Notes: generated by a model from the sequence alone, not told the origin. Shown: positions 46,845-55,401, counted from the first letter of the stretch. The stretch: DNA of 64,000 nucleotides from Methylobacterium hispanicum (GCF_022179285.1 NZ_BPQO01000021.1:58525-122524); one strand, 5' to 3'. Numbers and translations: made by a program.

Positions 46845-48157
46845 GGTCGCTACGCGTCAGGCTTTTCGCCATCCTCGTCCTCGCCACCGGCCTGATCTGG
46901 CTCAGCGCGGTCGCCTGGATCTATCTCGGCTCGAAGCGCGAGGTGGAGCAGGTCCTCGACAACCGCCTGCAGGAAGCCGCCCGCATGGTCAGTTCCCTGG
47001 TGGGTGCGGTTGGGAGCGCTGGCCCGGACGGGGCACCCCGAACCTTCCCGGCCCCGACGGCCTACGAGCGGCAGCTTTCTTGCCAGATCTGGTCGCTCGA
47101 CGGGCGCATGGTAGCGCGGTCGACCGGGGCCCCGGAGCGCCGCCTGACCGACGCGCCGGCCGGCTTCTCGCAGCGCGAGGTCGACGGCGAGACCTGGCGG
47201 GTGTTCACCGTGGAGGATGCCGAGAGAGGTGTGCGGGTCATGGTGGGTGATCGTCTTGGCCTCCGCGAGCGCCTCGTCACTGACCTCATCATGGGCCTGG
47301 TCACACCCGCCATCCTGATGGTTCCGTTGCTCGGCATGCTGATCTGGGCGAGCCTCGGTCGGGGCTTGCGTCCCTTGCGGCTGATGGCGCGGGACCTCGC
47401 GGGTCGCGGCGCCGACGACATGAGTGCGATCGACACAAATCGGACGCCGGCGGAGGTGCGTCCCCTGGCAGACGCCCTGAACGGGCTGTTCCTCAAGGTC
47501 GAATCGGCCCGCCGGCACGAACGGGAAGTGACGGCCTTCGCCGCGCATGAACTGCGAACACCGCTCGCCGGCCTCAAGGTCCAGGCCCAGGTCGCCATGG
47601 CCGCCACCGACCCGGACGTGGCGAAGGCGGCGCTGAGACAGATCCTTGCGGCCGTCGACCGGACCACGCGCCTCGTCCGCCAGTTGCTCGACGCCGCCCA
47701 GCTCGATGCCGCAGGGGAGGCGCCCTCCCTGGCGGAGGTCGACGTCGGCGCACTGGTGACGGAGACCGTGGAGGGGATGCGGACGCCTCCCGGGGTCCGG
47801 ACCCAAATCGATCCGGGGCTACGGGGCTACACGCTGCTGGCCGACCCGGAAGGCCTGCGCCTCGCCGTCCGAAATCTGCACGAGAACGCCGTGCAGCACA
47901 TGGTGACCGGCACGGTGGCTTGGGGCGCGCGGCCGCATGGCGAGGGCATCGTCGTTCGCGACGAGGGACCGGGCATTCCGGAGGAGGAACTGCCCCACGT
48001 CACGACACGGTTCTTCCGTGGGCGACACAAGAGCGAGACGGGTAGCGGTCTCGGCCTCGCCATCGCCGAGATGGCGTCCCGCCGGAGTGGCCTGAGCCTG
48101 CGGCTGCGCAACCGGACGGATCGCCCGGGGCTTGAGGCGGAGATCCTCCCGGGCTGA
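46841..48157 (+). CDS. Sensor histidine kinase (QseC-like)
   Basis: The 438-residue kinase has two membrane helices (about 7-28 and 147-170) around a periplasmic sensor of about 115 residues, then HAMP, the H-box AAHELRTPLAGLK, the N-box NLHENAVQHM and ATP-lid motifs DEGPGIPEE and GSGLGLAIAEM. Architecture and the neighbouring regulator place it in the QseC/PmrB group. The signal is unknown; copper, zinc or thiol stress is suggested by dsbD as the divergent target. Confidence 0.92.
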   Translation: MRSLRVRLFAILVLATGLIWLSAVAWIYLGSKREVEQVLDNRLQEAARMVSSLVGAVGSAGPDGAPRTFPAPTAYERQLSCQIWSLDGRMVARSTGAPERRLTDAPAGFSQREVDGETWRVFTVEDAERGVRVMVGDRLGLRERLVTDLIMGLVTPAILMVPLLGMLIWASLGRGLRPLRLMARDLAGRGADDMSAIDTNRTPAEVRPLADALNGLFLKVESARRHEREVTAFAAHELRTPLAGLKVQAQVAMAATDPDVAKAALRQILAAVDRTTRLVRQLLDAAQLDAAGEAPSLAEVDVGALVTETVEGMRTPPGVRTQIDPGLRGYTLLADPEGLRLAVRNLHENAVQHMVTGTVAWGARPHGEGIVVRDEGPGIPEEELPHVTTRFFRGRHKSETGSGLGLAIAEMASRRSGLSLRLRNRTDRPGLEAEILPG

Positions 48158-48163
48158 GACCGG

Positions 48164-48487
48164 TCAGCCGAGCTCCGGGCAGAAGATGTCCTTGAGGGTC
48201 GCCAGCACCCGCGCGGCCCTGGGGTCCTCAAGGCGGTAGTGGATCGTCTGGCTCTCGCGCCGGAACGCGACCAACCCATCCTCGCGCAGCTTGGCGAGGT
48301 GCTGCGACAGGGCCGATTGGCTGAGCTCGACCTCCCCGGCGAGGCTGGTCACGTCCATCTCGCCGCGGGCGACCAGCAGGCACAGGATGAGCAACCGCTT
48401 CTCGTTGGCGAGGAGGCGGAGCAGGCGGGCCGCGTCGGCGGCCTTGTCCTGCAGGCGCATCAGGTCGGTCGGAGTCGCTACGTCCAT
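48164..48487 (-). CDS. bigR: BigR-like ArsR-family persulfide sensor
   Basis: The 107-residue winged-helix repressor (LLANEKRLLILCLLVARGEM, recognition helix SQSALSQHLAKLRED, wing RRESQTIHYRL) keeps Cys36 and Cys103 (DIFCPEL), which in BigR form a polysulfide bridge and release DNA. A CTTATTTAG-N6-CTAAT site lies 30-49 bp before its start, and the same site precedes the sulfide-detoxification operon at 42 kb. It is separated from that operon by 6 kb, unlike the usual adjacent arrangement. Confidence 0.85.
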   Translation of the reverse strand: MDVATPTDLMRLQDKAADAARLLRLLANEKRLLILCLLVARGEMDVTSLAGEVELSQSALSQHLAKLREDGLVAFRRESQTIHYRLEDPRAARVLATLKDIFCPELG

Positions 48488-48516
48488 CGGTCCGTATCCC
48501 AGAATGTCAGCCTTAT

Positions 48517-48536
48517 CTTATTTAGGCGATCCTAAT
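48517..48536. promoter_or_regulatory. BigR-like operator upstream of its own gene
   Basis: CTTATTTAG-N6-CTAAT, identical in its fixed positions to the site at 42197-42216. It would give autorepression of the ArsR gene that starts at 48487. Confidence 0.65.
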
Positions 48537-49422
48537 ATAAAATCAGGGGCTGTGCTCCTTCTTTGCCCACTCCGCGGCTTCGCCCAGGAGGTCATCAAAG
48601 GCTTTTCCTGGTGCCGCCTTGCTGCCATCGTCCCCGAGGTAATCGGGCGCAGGCGCGGAAGGAGTGATCTGCGTCGGTCGCAAAGGCCAAGGGCCGCCAT
48701 TGTATTGGCGGCCCCCTTTTGCTCTGGATTGCTCCGGTGCGGTACTAAGGGGTGGGAAAGCGGAGATATTGCGTCGGCCATTACCGGGACGGTGTCCGGC
48801 AACCACCAGGCGGAAAAAATATCCCCGCTCGGGGAAGGCATGCCCCCGGTCGACGGCCCGCAGGGCTAAGCGCGGGCCCGGCATCCACCCGGACATGACG
48901 CTTTCGCGCGGCACCGGCCGCTCCGGAGACGGCTATGTACCACCGTCGCCCAGGCCGCCTCGATACTTGGGCCGGATGGGACCGGCGGCCGACTCAACCC
49001 ACATCGCGCACCATGGGCCGCCCCGCTTCCGACACGCGGATCGCCCTTGAGGTCGGCGCGGCGGTGCCAAGCCTGCCCGCGGTTTCCTCCACCCGCCAGC
49101 GAAGGATTGCCGGAGCAGGGGCAAGGATTGCGTCGTTGCTCCTTCCGTCGCCTCTTTGATCGGGCATTCTGTATAAGTGACTGCCTGGATTGAGCTTTTT
49201 CATATTTCAAGATCAAATCCGAAAGAATAGGCTATTCAATCCTTGGAATGCTTCGACGCCACTCTGATATCCTGCTTCAATCGAGCATCATCTCGCGATC
49301 ATGCCAGATCGCAGGCCGATCCTGCAGTAAAAGGCGGTGGTCAGACTTGACTCCCAGGGCCGTGCTCGCGGTACAAGGCGCTGCCCGGGCCGCGTCGGCC
49401 CGAGCCGACCAGGAGTAAGGGA
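48537..49422. other. Long stretch with no intact gene
   Basis: A minus-strand frame ending at 48543 has a protein-like last 30 residues (DYLGDDGSKAAPGKAFDDLL, then EAAEWAKKEHSP), possibly the end of a lost gene. The rest, including an AT-rich patch at about 49190-49290, shows no supported gene. Confidence 0.35.
48691..48720 (+). terminator. Rho-independent terminator of unknown transcript
   Basis: A 9-bp stem (GGGCCGCCA / TGGCGGCCC) with a 6-base loop is followed by CCCTTTT. It reads on the plus strand, but no plus-strand gene ends just before it, so it may end a lost gene or an unrecognised small RNA from about 48540. Confidence 0.55.
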
Positions 49423-49455
49423 ATGAAAGTTCCGGAACCGCCGTCGCGCAGGTAG
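49423..49455 (+). CDS. Possible 10-residue leader peptide
   Basis: AGGAG, an ATG at 49423, then nine codons (MKVPEPPSRR) and a TAG. A GC hairpin (49454-49485) begins at the stop codon. This is the layout of a translational attenuator or leader peptide, but there is no direct evidence of expression. Confidence 0.25.
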   Translation: MKVPEPPSRR

Positions 49456-49485
49456 GCGTGTGCGGGTAGCCGCCCACACACGCCT
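49454..49485 (+). terminator. Hairpin overlapping the stop of the short leader ORF
   Basis: A perfect 9-bp stem, AGGCGTGTG / CACACGCCT, with a 14-base loop and a short CCTT tail. It could act as a weak terminator or attenuator. Confidence 0.35.
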
Positions 49486-49700
49486 CCTTGCGATCCATCG
49501 ACCGGGGTGCGCCCTCACGAGGCCAAAGGCACCCCGGTCAGCAACCCCGAACCGCCGAGGGCGGAAACGGGCGCTTCGGCGCATGGGCAGTGGATTCGCA
49601 TCTCCCACCGCCCTTGGCAAGAGTCCCCGTTCCGCTCCGGCTCGAACGACGCCAGCCGCCAGGCATCGACCGGCTGTGCGTCGCCAGCGCGGAGCTGTCA

Positions 49701-50177
49701 TTGAACACGAAGCATGATCGAGATCCCGCACGCGAAGCGCGGGAGACGCCCGGTGACGCGGGCGCGTCGGCCGTCGGCCCGGGGGTGCCCGAACCCTTGT
49801 ATCCGCCGACGAAGATTGCCGGGGCCGACCTGATGGTCGTCGGCCTCGCCTACCGGTCCGACGAGTGGATCGAGTTCCTGGATGGCGAGGATTCCGGCGG
49901 CCGTTTCGAGGTCGCCGCAGTGGTCGACCCCGTCGACCTGCGCCAGATCGAAGCGATGGTGGCGGGGCGGACCTTCCGTCTGGCGGCGGTCGACCAGGAG
50001 CTCGCCATGGGCACGTCCCTGGCTGTCCAACTCGCCTTCTTCGGGCCCCCGTCGGTCAAGGTCCTGCCGCCGCCGTCGGAGCGCAAAAGGCTGGTTGGCT
50101 CCAAGGCGCGGCGCCCACCCGAAAGGCCTTGGGTCCACACCCTCGGCGGTCCGCGGGAGCCAAGTCCGCGACGGTAG
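49701..50177 (+). CDS. Protein of unknown function upstream of the defence-like operon
   Basis: The open frame reads as protein from about the TTG at 49701 (GGAG 9 bases upstream) to 50177, about 158 residues. The central part (ADLMVVGLAYRSDEWIEFLD, then FEVAAVVDPVDLRQIEAMVA) is well mixed and looks like an alpha/beta domain; both ends are polar and probably disordered. No family is recognised. A hairpin terminator follows, which argues against co-transcription with the sigma-like gene 450 bp downstream. The start codon is uncertain. Confidence 0.5.
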   Translation: MNTKHDRDPAREARETPGDAGASAVGPGVPEPLYPPTKIAGADLMVVGLAYRSDEWIEFLDGEDSGGRFEVAAVVDPVDLRQIEAMVAGRTFRLAAVDQELAMGTSLAVQLAFFGPPSVKVLPPPSERKRLVGSKARRPPERPWVHTLGGPREPSPRR

Positions 50178-50189
50178 GAGACCGCGTGT

Positions 50190-50217
50190 CGGGAGGGCGC
50201 CGGTTTGCGCCCTCCCG
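50190..50217 (+). terminator. Hairpin terminator
   Basis: A perfect 11-bp stem, CGGGAGGGCGC / GCGCCCTCCCG, with a CGGTTT loop lies 12 bases after the stop of the gene ending at 50177. There is no long T-run. Confidence 0.55.
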
Positions 50218-50625
50218 TGCATGAGGCGGACGCCTCACGGTCGCGCTCGGGGAAGAGAGTTGCCGCCGTGCCCCCGCGCCTCGGATGAGCCTGATGTGGA
50301 TGGGGGAAGCGACTACTCCGCCGAGCCGGCCCGCGACACCTTGAGCGCCCATCATCGGCTGAGTCTTGTGCCGACGATGCGAGGCCCGCCGTCTCGAACC
50401 CGCGGTCCCCGCCGGAGCGGGTATGCCGCTCCTCGACATCCCAAGGCGATTGAGTTCATGGCGGCGCGCAAGATCCCCAAGCCATTGCACAACCGTGTCG
50501 GCGCTGCCGAATTTCGGCCACTCTAAGTGGCCACGTGAGCTGGGTGATCCCCGTTTCCATGGCTTGATCCCGACTTCGCGATGGCTCCCCCGCTCAACCG
50601 ACGAACCAAGAAGGGAGAGTCGTAT
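50218..50625. other. Upstream region of the sigma/ImmA/Ubl operon
   Basis: No gene is seen. It should hold the promoter of the operon; the one clear element is the palindrome at 50516-50532. Confidence 0.45.
50516..50532. promoter_or_regulatory. Palindrome GGCCACT-CTA-AGTGGCC
   Basis: A perfect 7-bp inverted repeat with a 3-base centre lies 94 bp before the GTG start of the sigma-like gene. It is a candidate operator for the HTH protein encoded in the operon. Confidence 0.5.
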
Positions 50626-51354
50626 GTGCGCCCCCCTTCGATAGAAGCCGCCCTCGACCGATTGGCCGCCCTCGACCTGGATGGGATCGTGCGTGAGGCA
50701 CGGGCGGAGGACCCCAAGGCGCCCGGCTACGTCGAGAGCGAATGCTTGGTCCATCTGCTGCGTTCGACACGCCACGACAACACGGACACCCGTTTCCAGA
50801 GACTGTTCGAGGTGTTGATCGAGAGGGTCGAGCGCTCCCTGAAGGGCTCGATCCGGACCAGCCGCCGCTACGACGCGGAGGAGTTGCGGACCGAGGTCGT
50901 CAACCGCCTCGTCGATCTCCTCGTCGAGGACAGGCAGTCTCCGGGCATCAAGCTGGATTTCTTCGAGGTGCGGTTCGCCCGCGCCATGACCGCCTTGCGC
51001 ATCGGCGTGCTGCGGCGTTCCGAAAGCCGGGCGGAGGGGACCGACCACATCGAAGACATGGGCGACGGTGAAGGTGATGCCGTCCCGGCCCTGACGAACC
51101 GTATCAGCCAAGCCTTCGCCGCCGACGGGTCCGAACAGGAAAAAGAACATTTCCGGAACGAGCTGCTTCGCGCGATCGACCGTCTGCCACCCCTTCAGCG
51201 GGAAGCCGTAGCCCTCTTCCTCGAAGGCCACCGCATCGAGGGAGGGGACACGGAGACCATAGCGAAGCTTTGCGGCGTCTCGGACCGGGCGGTACGTTAT
51301 CGCCTCAGGAATGCGTACGAGACGCTGCGTCGGGAACTCGGAGAGAGACGATGA
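50626..51354 (+). CDS. Sigma-70-like transcription factor of the ImmA/Ubl operon
   Basis: The 242-residue product starts at the GTG at 50626, which has an AAGGGAGA ribosome-binding site 7 bases upstream; the upstream ATG at 50581 does not. The C-terminus is a clear sigma region 4 (LPPLQREAVALFLEGHRIEG, then ETIAKLCGVSDRAVRYRLRN). The middle (FQRLFEVLIERVERSLKGSI and FFEVRFARAMTALRIGVLRR) resembles a divergent region 2. It probably recruits RNA polymerase to this operon. Its stop overlaps the next start (ATGA). Confidence 0.75.
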   Translation: MRPPSIEAALDRLAALDLDGIVREARAEDPKAPGYVESECLVHLLRSTRHDNTDTRFQRLFEVLIERVERSLKGSIRTSRRYDAEELRTEVVNRLVDLLVEDRQSPGIKLDFFEVRFARAMTALRIGVLRRSESRAEGTDHIEDMGDGEGDAVPALTNRISQAFAADGSEQEKEHFRNELLRAIDRLPPLQREAVALFLEGHRIEGGDTETIAKLCGVSDRAVRYRLRNAYETLRRELGERR

Positions 51355-51983
51355 CGACCAGCCCCTCGCACCGCGCGCAGGAAATCCTCCTGACCTTCGC
51401 GGCGGAAGGCGAACCCACCCCGAAGCGGTTGGAGGCCTTTACGAAGGAGTACCCGGACCTCCGCCGCGAGCTCACCGACCTTGCGGTCGAGTTGGTGCTG
51501 GAACCCTCGCGGCCGGTCCCCGCGGCTGACGCCGCGACGGCGCGCACCGTGTCGTCGGCATGGGCTCGCTTCCAGGCAGGCATCGCCAGCCCCCCGGCGA
51601 AGTCCCGGGCCGGCGCGGTGGTCGAGCCTTCGCCGGACGTCTTCGCGGGCTTCGCCGGCCCGTCATTCCCACGGCTCGCGGCCCGGCTCGGAGTGACACC
51701 CGCCTTCCTGATCAAGGTCCGGGATGGCCTTATCGAGGCCGCGTCCTTCCCCAAGGCGCTGGCCAGGGACATCGCGGACGAGGTCGGGCATGGCGTCGAC
51801 ACGGTCATCGCCCTGTTGGAGCGCCCCGCATCCATGCCGGCCGGAACGATGGCCAAGGCCGACGGCAAGCCGGAGGTCGGCGTGAAGCAGACTTTCGAGG
51901 AGGCGGTGGCGAGCTCGGGCCTGACGGCGGATCAACGGCGGCGTCTGCTCGCGATGGCAGAGGCCGAACGTGGATCCGATTGA
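51351..51983 (+). CDS. HTH protein, possible ImmA substrate/regulator
   Basis: The 210-residue protein starts at the ATG at 51351, overlapping the sigma-like stop. The central part (about 105-160) reads as an XRE-like helix-turn-helix: LAARLGVTPAFLIKVRDG, then ALARDIADEVGHGVDTVIAL. The N-terminal 50 residues are helical and acidic (AFTKEYPDLRRELTDLAVEL) and might contact the sigma factor. ImmA/IrrE proteases classically cleave an adjacent HTH repressor, and the ImmA-containing gene overlaps this one by 14 bp. The role is inferred. Confidence 0.55.
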   Translation: MTTSPSHRAQEILLTFAAEGEPTPKRLEAFTKEYPDLRRELTDLAVELVLEPSRPVPAADAATARTVSSAWARFQAGIASPPAKSRAGAVVEPSPDVFAGFAGPSFPRLAARLGVTPAFLIKVRDGLIEAASFPKALARDIADEVGHGVDTVIALLERPASMPAGTMAKADGKPEVGVKQTFEEAVASSGLTADQRRRLLAMAEAERGSD

Positions 51984-54900
51984 GGCGGGGCGGAAGCAGG
52001 CCGCCCGCATCCATGCCGAGATGGTCGCCGAGGGAGCCGATCCCTGGCAGCCGTTCGACCTTGCCGTGCGGGCCATTGAGGGCCACGGCCTCTGGCACCA
52101 GCCCGTCCACGCGGGCGACGTCTCCCTGAACGGAGGCCGGGCACGGCTCGACCCGAAGTCGAAGGGCATCCTGTACGGCGAGACGGGCACCCCCGGAGGC
52201 GATGCGCTCCTGCTCGGACATGAGCTCGGGCACGTGGTGATGCACGGCGGGACCGCTCCCGTCGTCACTACGCATACCGACCCGAGCCGATCCTCCGAGA
52301 GCGGCATCGCCGTCGAGCGGCTGGCCGACTACGGGCGTGGGGAGCGCCGCGAGGTCCAGGCCGACCTGTTCGCGCGCGAACTGGTGCTGCCGCGAGCCGT
52401 CGCGCGTCGCCATCACCAAGACGGGATGAGCGTCGCCGACATCGCCGGGCGGCTCGGCATCTGCCCGGACGTGGTGACCCAGCAACTGCTGGACGCGCTA
52501 CTGCTTCCCGTCGTGCCGGACGCCGCCCCCGCCCCCGCGGCCACGATGCGGCCGGACCCGAGCCAGGATGCGGCGGTCGCCCATCGTGGCGGCCCCTACC
52601 TGCTCCAGGCGGGGCCCGGGACGGGCAAGACCCGCACGTTGGTCAGAAGGATCGAGAGCCTCGTCGACGAGGGGATCGACCCGAACGGAATCCTCGTCCT
52701 GACCTTCTCGAACAAGGCGGCGGCCGAGCTGATGGATCGGCTCGCCCTGTCGCGGCCCGAGGCGGCCGCCTCGGTCTGGACGGGCACCTTCCACGCGTTC
52801 GGGCTGGACGTGATCCGCCGCTTCCACGAACGCCTCGGACGAAGCGCGAGCCCGAAGCTCGTCGACAAGCCCACGGCCATCACGATGCTGGAGGGGGTTC
52901 TGGCGAGCCTGCCGCTGGCGCATTACCGGGACCTCTGGGACCCGGTGCAGGATCTCTCGAACATCCTCTCGGCCATTTCCCGCGCCAAGGACGAACTCGT
53001 CGACCACGTGCGCTACCGTGAATTGGCCGATGCGATGCAGCGTGCCGCCACGGACGACGCGACGCGCCTGAGGGCGGCGCGGGCGCATGAGGAAGCCATC
53101 GTCTACGAGGCTTACGAGAGGCTGCTCTCGGAGGCCGATGCCCTCGATTTCGGTGACCTCGTCATGAGGCCCGTGCGACTTGCGGCCGAGCATCCCGACG
53201 TGGCCAAGGCGCTGTCGCTCCGCCATCGCCACCTGCTCGTCGACGAGTACCAGGACGTCAACCTCGCCACCGTGCGCTTGATCCGGGCGCTGGCGGCCGA
53301 CGAGGGCGAGCGGCTGTGGGTCGTCGGCGACGCCCGCCAATCGATCTACCGGTTCCGGGGCGCCACCTCGGCCAGCATGGCCGCGTTCCGGGCGCACTAT
53401 CCCGGGGCGACCCTCGGGGCGCTCGACGTCAACTACCGGTCGCGCAAGGAGATCATCGACACCTTCACGAGCTTCGCCGCGAGCGTCGACGCCTTCCGCC
53501 CGCTCGGCGCGCTCGGCCTAGCCCCCGACAGGGGGGCGTCCGGCCTCAAACCGGTGCTGCACGACGCCGGCACCCCCGACGACGAGGTCGCGCTGGTGGC
53601 CGCCTCCGCGGCGCAGGCGAAGGCTGCGGGGGTGGACTACCGCGAACAGGCGGTCCTGTGCACGACCAACGACCGCCTCGCGGAGTTCGCCGCAGGCCTG
53701 ATCGCCCGGGACGTACCGGTCCTCTACCTCGGGCCGCTGTTCGAACGGCCGGAGGTGAAGGAGCTGCTCTGCCTGCTCGCACTCTTCCACGATCCCCGCG
53801 CCGCAACGCTCGTCCGCGTCGCCACGATGCCGGGGTTCGAGATGGAGCTCGGCGACGTCGCCGCGGTCGCCGCCCATCTGAGGGACGCTTCAGGGCCGCC
53901 CCTCGACTGGCTGGCCGCCGCCGACGCCATCCCCGGCCTCGGCCCCTCGGCGACGGCGCCGCTGCGGCGCCTGCGAGAGGTCTGCGGGGGCTTCGCGGAT
54001 CGGACGCCTCCGTGGCGCATCGCGAGCGCGCTGGTGCTGGACCGGCTCGGCATCGGCCGGAGGATCGCGGCCTCAGGTACCCTGCCCGAACGGATGGCGG
54101 GCATTGCGATCTGGCAATTCCTGAACTTCCTGCGGTCATTGCCGGTCGAGGGTCAGTTCCCGACCTTCGAGGCGCTCCGCCGGATCAAGAGGCTGGTCGT
54201 CCTCGGCGAGGAGAAATCGCTCAGGCACGTCCCGGACGCCGCCCTCGAACTGGACGCGGTGCGCATCATGACGATCCACGCCTGCAAGGGCTTGGAGTTC
54301 CAGCTCGTCCATGCGCCCGGCATGATCAAGACGGGCCTGCCGCGAACGGCCAAGCCGCCGCCTTGCCCGCCGCCGGACGCGCTGATCGAGGGCAGCGACG
54401 GCCTCACCGGCCCGCAGGCCTGCCTGACGGGCCACGAAGAGCAGGAGGCCTGCCTCTTCTTCGTCCTGCTCTCCCGCGCGCGAGACGACCTGCGCCTCTA
54501 CCGGTCCACCATGATGGCCGGCGGGACCAAGAAGCGGAACCCGTCCGACTACAACGCCCGGATCGCCGCCACGCTGGGCCGGCCGCCCGCACTCGTCCGG
54601 CTCCCGTCGCCTCCGCCGCCATCCGGCCCGGCCGCCGTTCCCATCACATGGGAGACGCCGTTCGCGCTCGACCACCAGCACCTCGATTCCTACGGGAAAT
54701 GCGGGCTGCGCTTCCTCTACACCTACCTGCTCGGCCTGGGCGGACGCCGCGACGAGACGCCGTACATGCGGATGCACAACGCCGTGGCGGAGACGGTCCG
54801 TTGGCTCGACCGCAACTTCGACGCCGGGCGCGCTGAGCCGGAGGGCTTCGGCGAGGCCTTCGCCGCGGCCTGGACCGAGCACGGCCCGGTCGACCACGGG

Positions 54901-55401
54901 CACGCCGAGGCTTACAGGACCATCGCGGACGAGATGCTGCGGTTCCTCCTCGGCCTGCGTGACGAGGAAGGCAGGCTGCCTCCCGAGGCCTTGAGCCTGG
55001 CCGTTGCGGGAGGAAGCGTCCTTTCCAGGGCGCACGACGTGGTCCGCAACGCGGACGGACGCCTCGTCGTGCGCCGCGTCGCGACGAGGAAGGCACCGTC
55101 GGCGCTGCTGAAGGAGATCGAGTACATCGTCCTGGATGCCGCGGCGGAGGTGACGTTCGGCGAACCCGTTGTGGTCGAGGCGGTGCATCTCACCGGCGGC
55201 AGCCGGCAACCGGTGGAGATCCCGCCGAAGAAGCGGGACGAGCTTCGTGCCGCCGTCGTCGCTCACATGTCCGGCATCGGGGCGGGACTGTTCGCCCCGA
55301 GCGTGGGATCCCGCTGCCCGCGCTGCCCGCATCACTTCGCCTGCCCCGGCCTTCCCGGCGGCTCGGCGGTGGTGCGGCGACCCCTGGCGTGGGGCCGGTA
55401 G
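51970..55401 (+). CDS. ImmA/IrrE metallopeptidase - UvrD-like helicase - Fe-S nuclease-like fusion
   Basis: The 1143-residue protein starts at a GTG at 51970. Residues 1-180 form an ImmA/IrrE domain with the zinc motif LLGHELGHVVMHGG (His84, Glu85, His88) and the third-ligand block REVQADLFARELVLP. Residues 195-880 are a UvrD/Rep superfamily-1 helicase: Walker A GPGTGKT (215-221), DEYQD, LDVNYRSRKEI, MTIHACKGLEFQLVHAPGM and VLLSRARDDLRLY. The C-terminus (about 895-1135) has the cysteine layout of an AddB/Cas4-like Fe-S nuclease (SYGKCGLRF, then CPRCPHHFACP), but the expected acidic-x-Lys catalytic block reads VRRVATRK. It is probably a DNA-end-processing effector with a built-in protease or sensor. 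Confidence 0.88.
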   Translation: MDPIEAGRKQAARIHAEMVAEGADPWQPFDLAVRAIEGHGLWHQPVHAGDVSLNGGRARLDPKSKGILYGETGTPGGDALLLGHELGHVVMHGGTAPVVTTHTDPSRSSESGIAVERLADYGRGERREVQADLFARELVLPRAVARRHHQDGMSVADIAGRLGICPDVVTQQLLDALLLPVVPDAAPAPAATMRPDPSQDAAVAHRGGPYLLQAGPGTGKTRTLVRRIESLVDEGIDPNGILVLTFSNKAAAELMDRLALSRPEAAASVWTGTFHAFGLDVIRRFHERLGRSASPKLVDKPTAITMLEGVLASLPLAHYRDLWDPVQDLSNILSAISRAKDELVDHVRYRELADAMQRAATDDATRLRAARAHEEAIVYEAYERLLSEADALDFGDLVMRPVRLAAEHPDVAKALSLRHRHLLVDEYQDVNLATVRLIRALAADEGERLWVVGDARQSIYRFRGATSASMAAFRAHYPGATLGALDVNYRSRKEIIDTFTSFAASVDAFRPLGALGLAPDRGASGLKPVLHDAGTPDDEVALVAASAAQAKAAGVDYREQAVLCTTNDRLAEFAAGLIARDVPVLYLGPLFERPEVKELLCLLALFHDPRAATLVRVATMPGFEMELGDVAAVAAHLRDASGPPLDWLAAADAIPGLGPSATAPLRRLREVCGGFADRTPPWRIASALVLDRLGIGRRIAASGTLPERMAGIAIWQFLNFLRSLPVEGQFPTFEALRRIKRLVVLGEEKSLRHVPDAALELDAVRIMTIHACKGLEFQLVHAPGMIKTGLPRTAKPPPCPPPDALIEGSDGLTGPQACLTGHEEQEACLFFVLLSRARDDLRLYRSTMMAGGTKKRNPSDYNARIAATLGRPPALVRLPSPPPPSGPAAVPITWETPFALDHQHLDSYGKCGLRFLYTYLLGLGGRRDETPYMRMHNAVAETVRWLDRNFDAGRAEPEGFGEAFAAAWTEHGPVDHGHAEAYRTIADEMLRFLLGLRDEEGRLPPEALSLAVAGGSVLSRAHDVVRNADGRLVVRRVATRKAPSALLKEIEYIVLDAAAEVTFGEPVVVEAVHLTGGSRQPVEIPPKKRDELRAAVVAHMSGIGAGLFAPSVGSRCPRCPHHFACPGLPGGSAVVRRPLAWGR

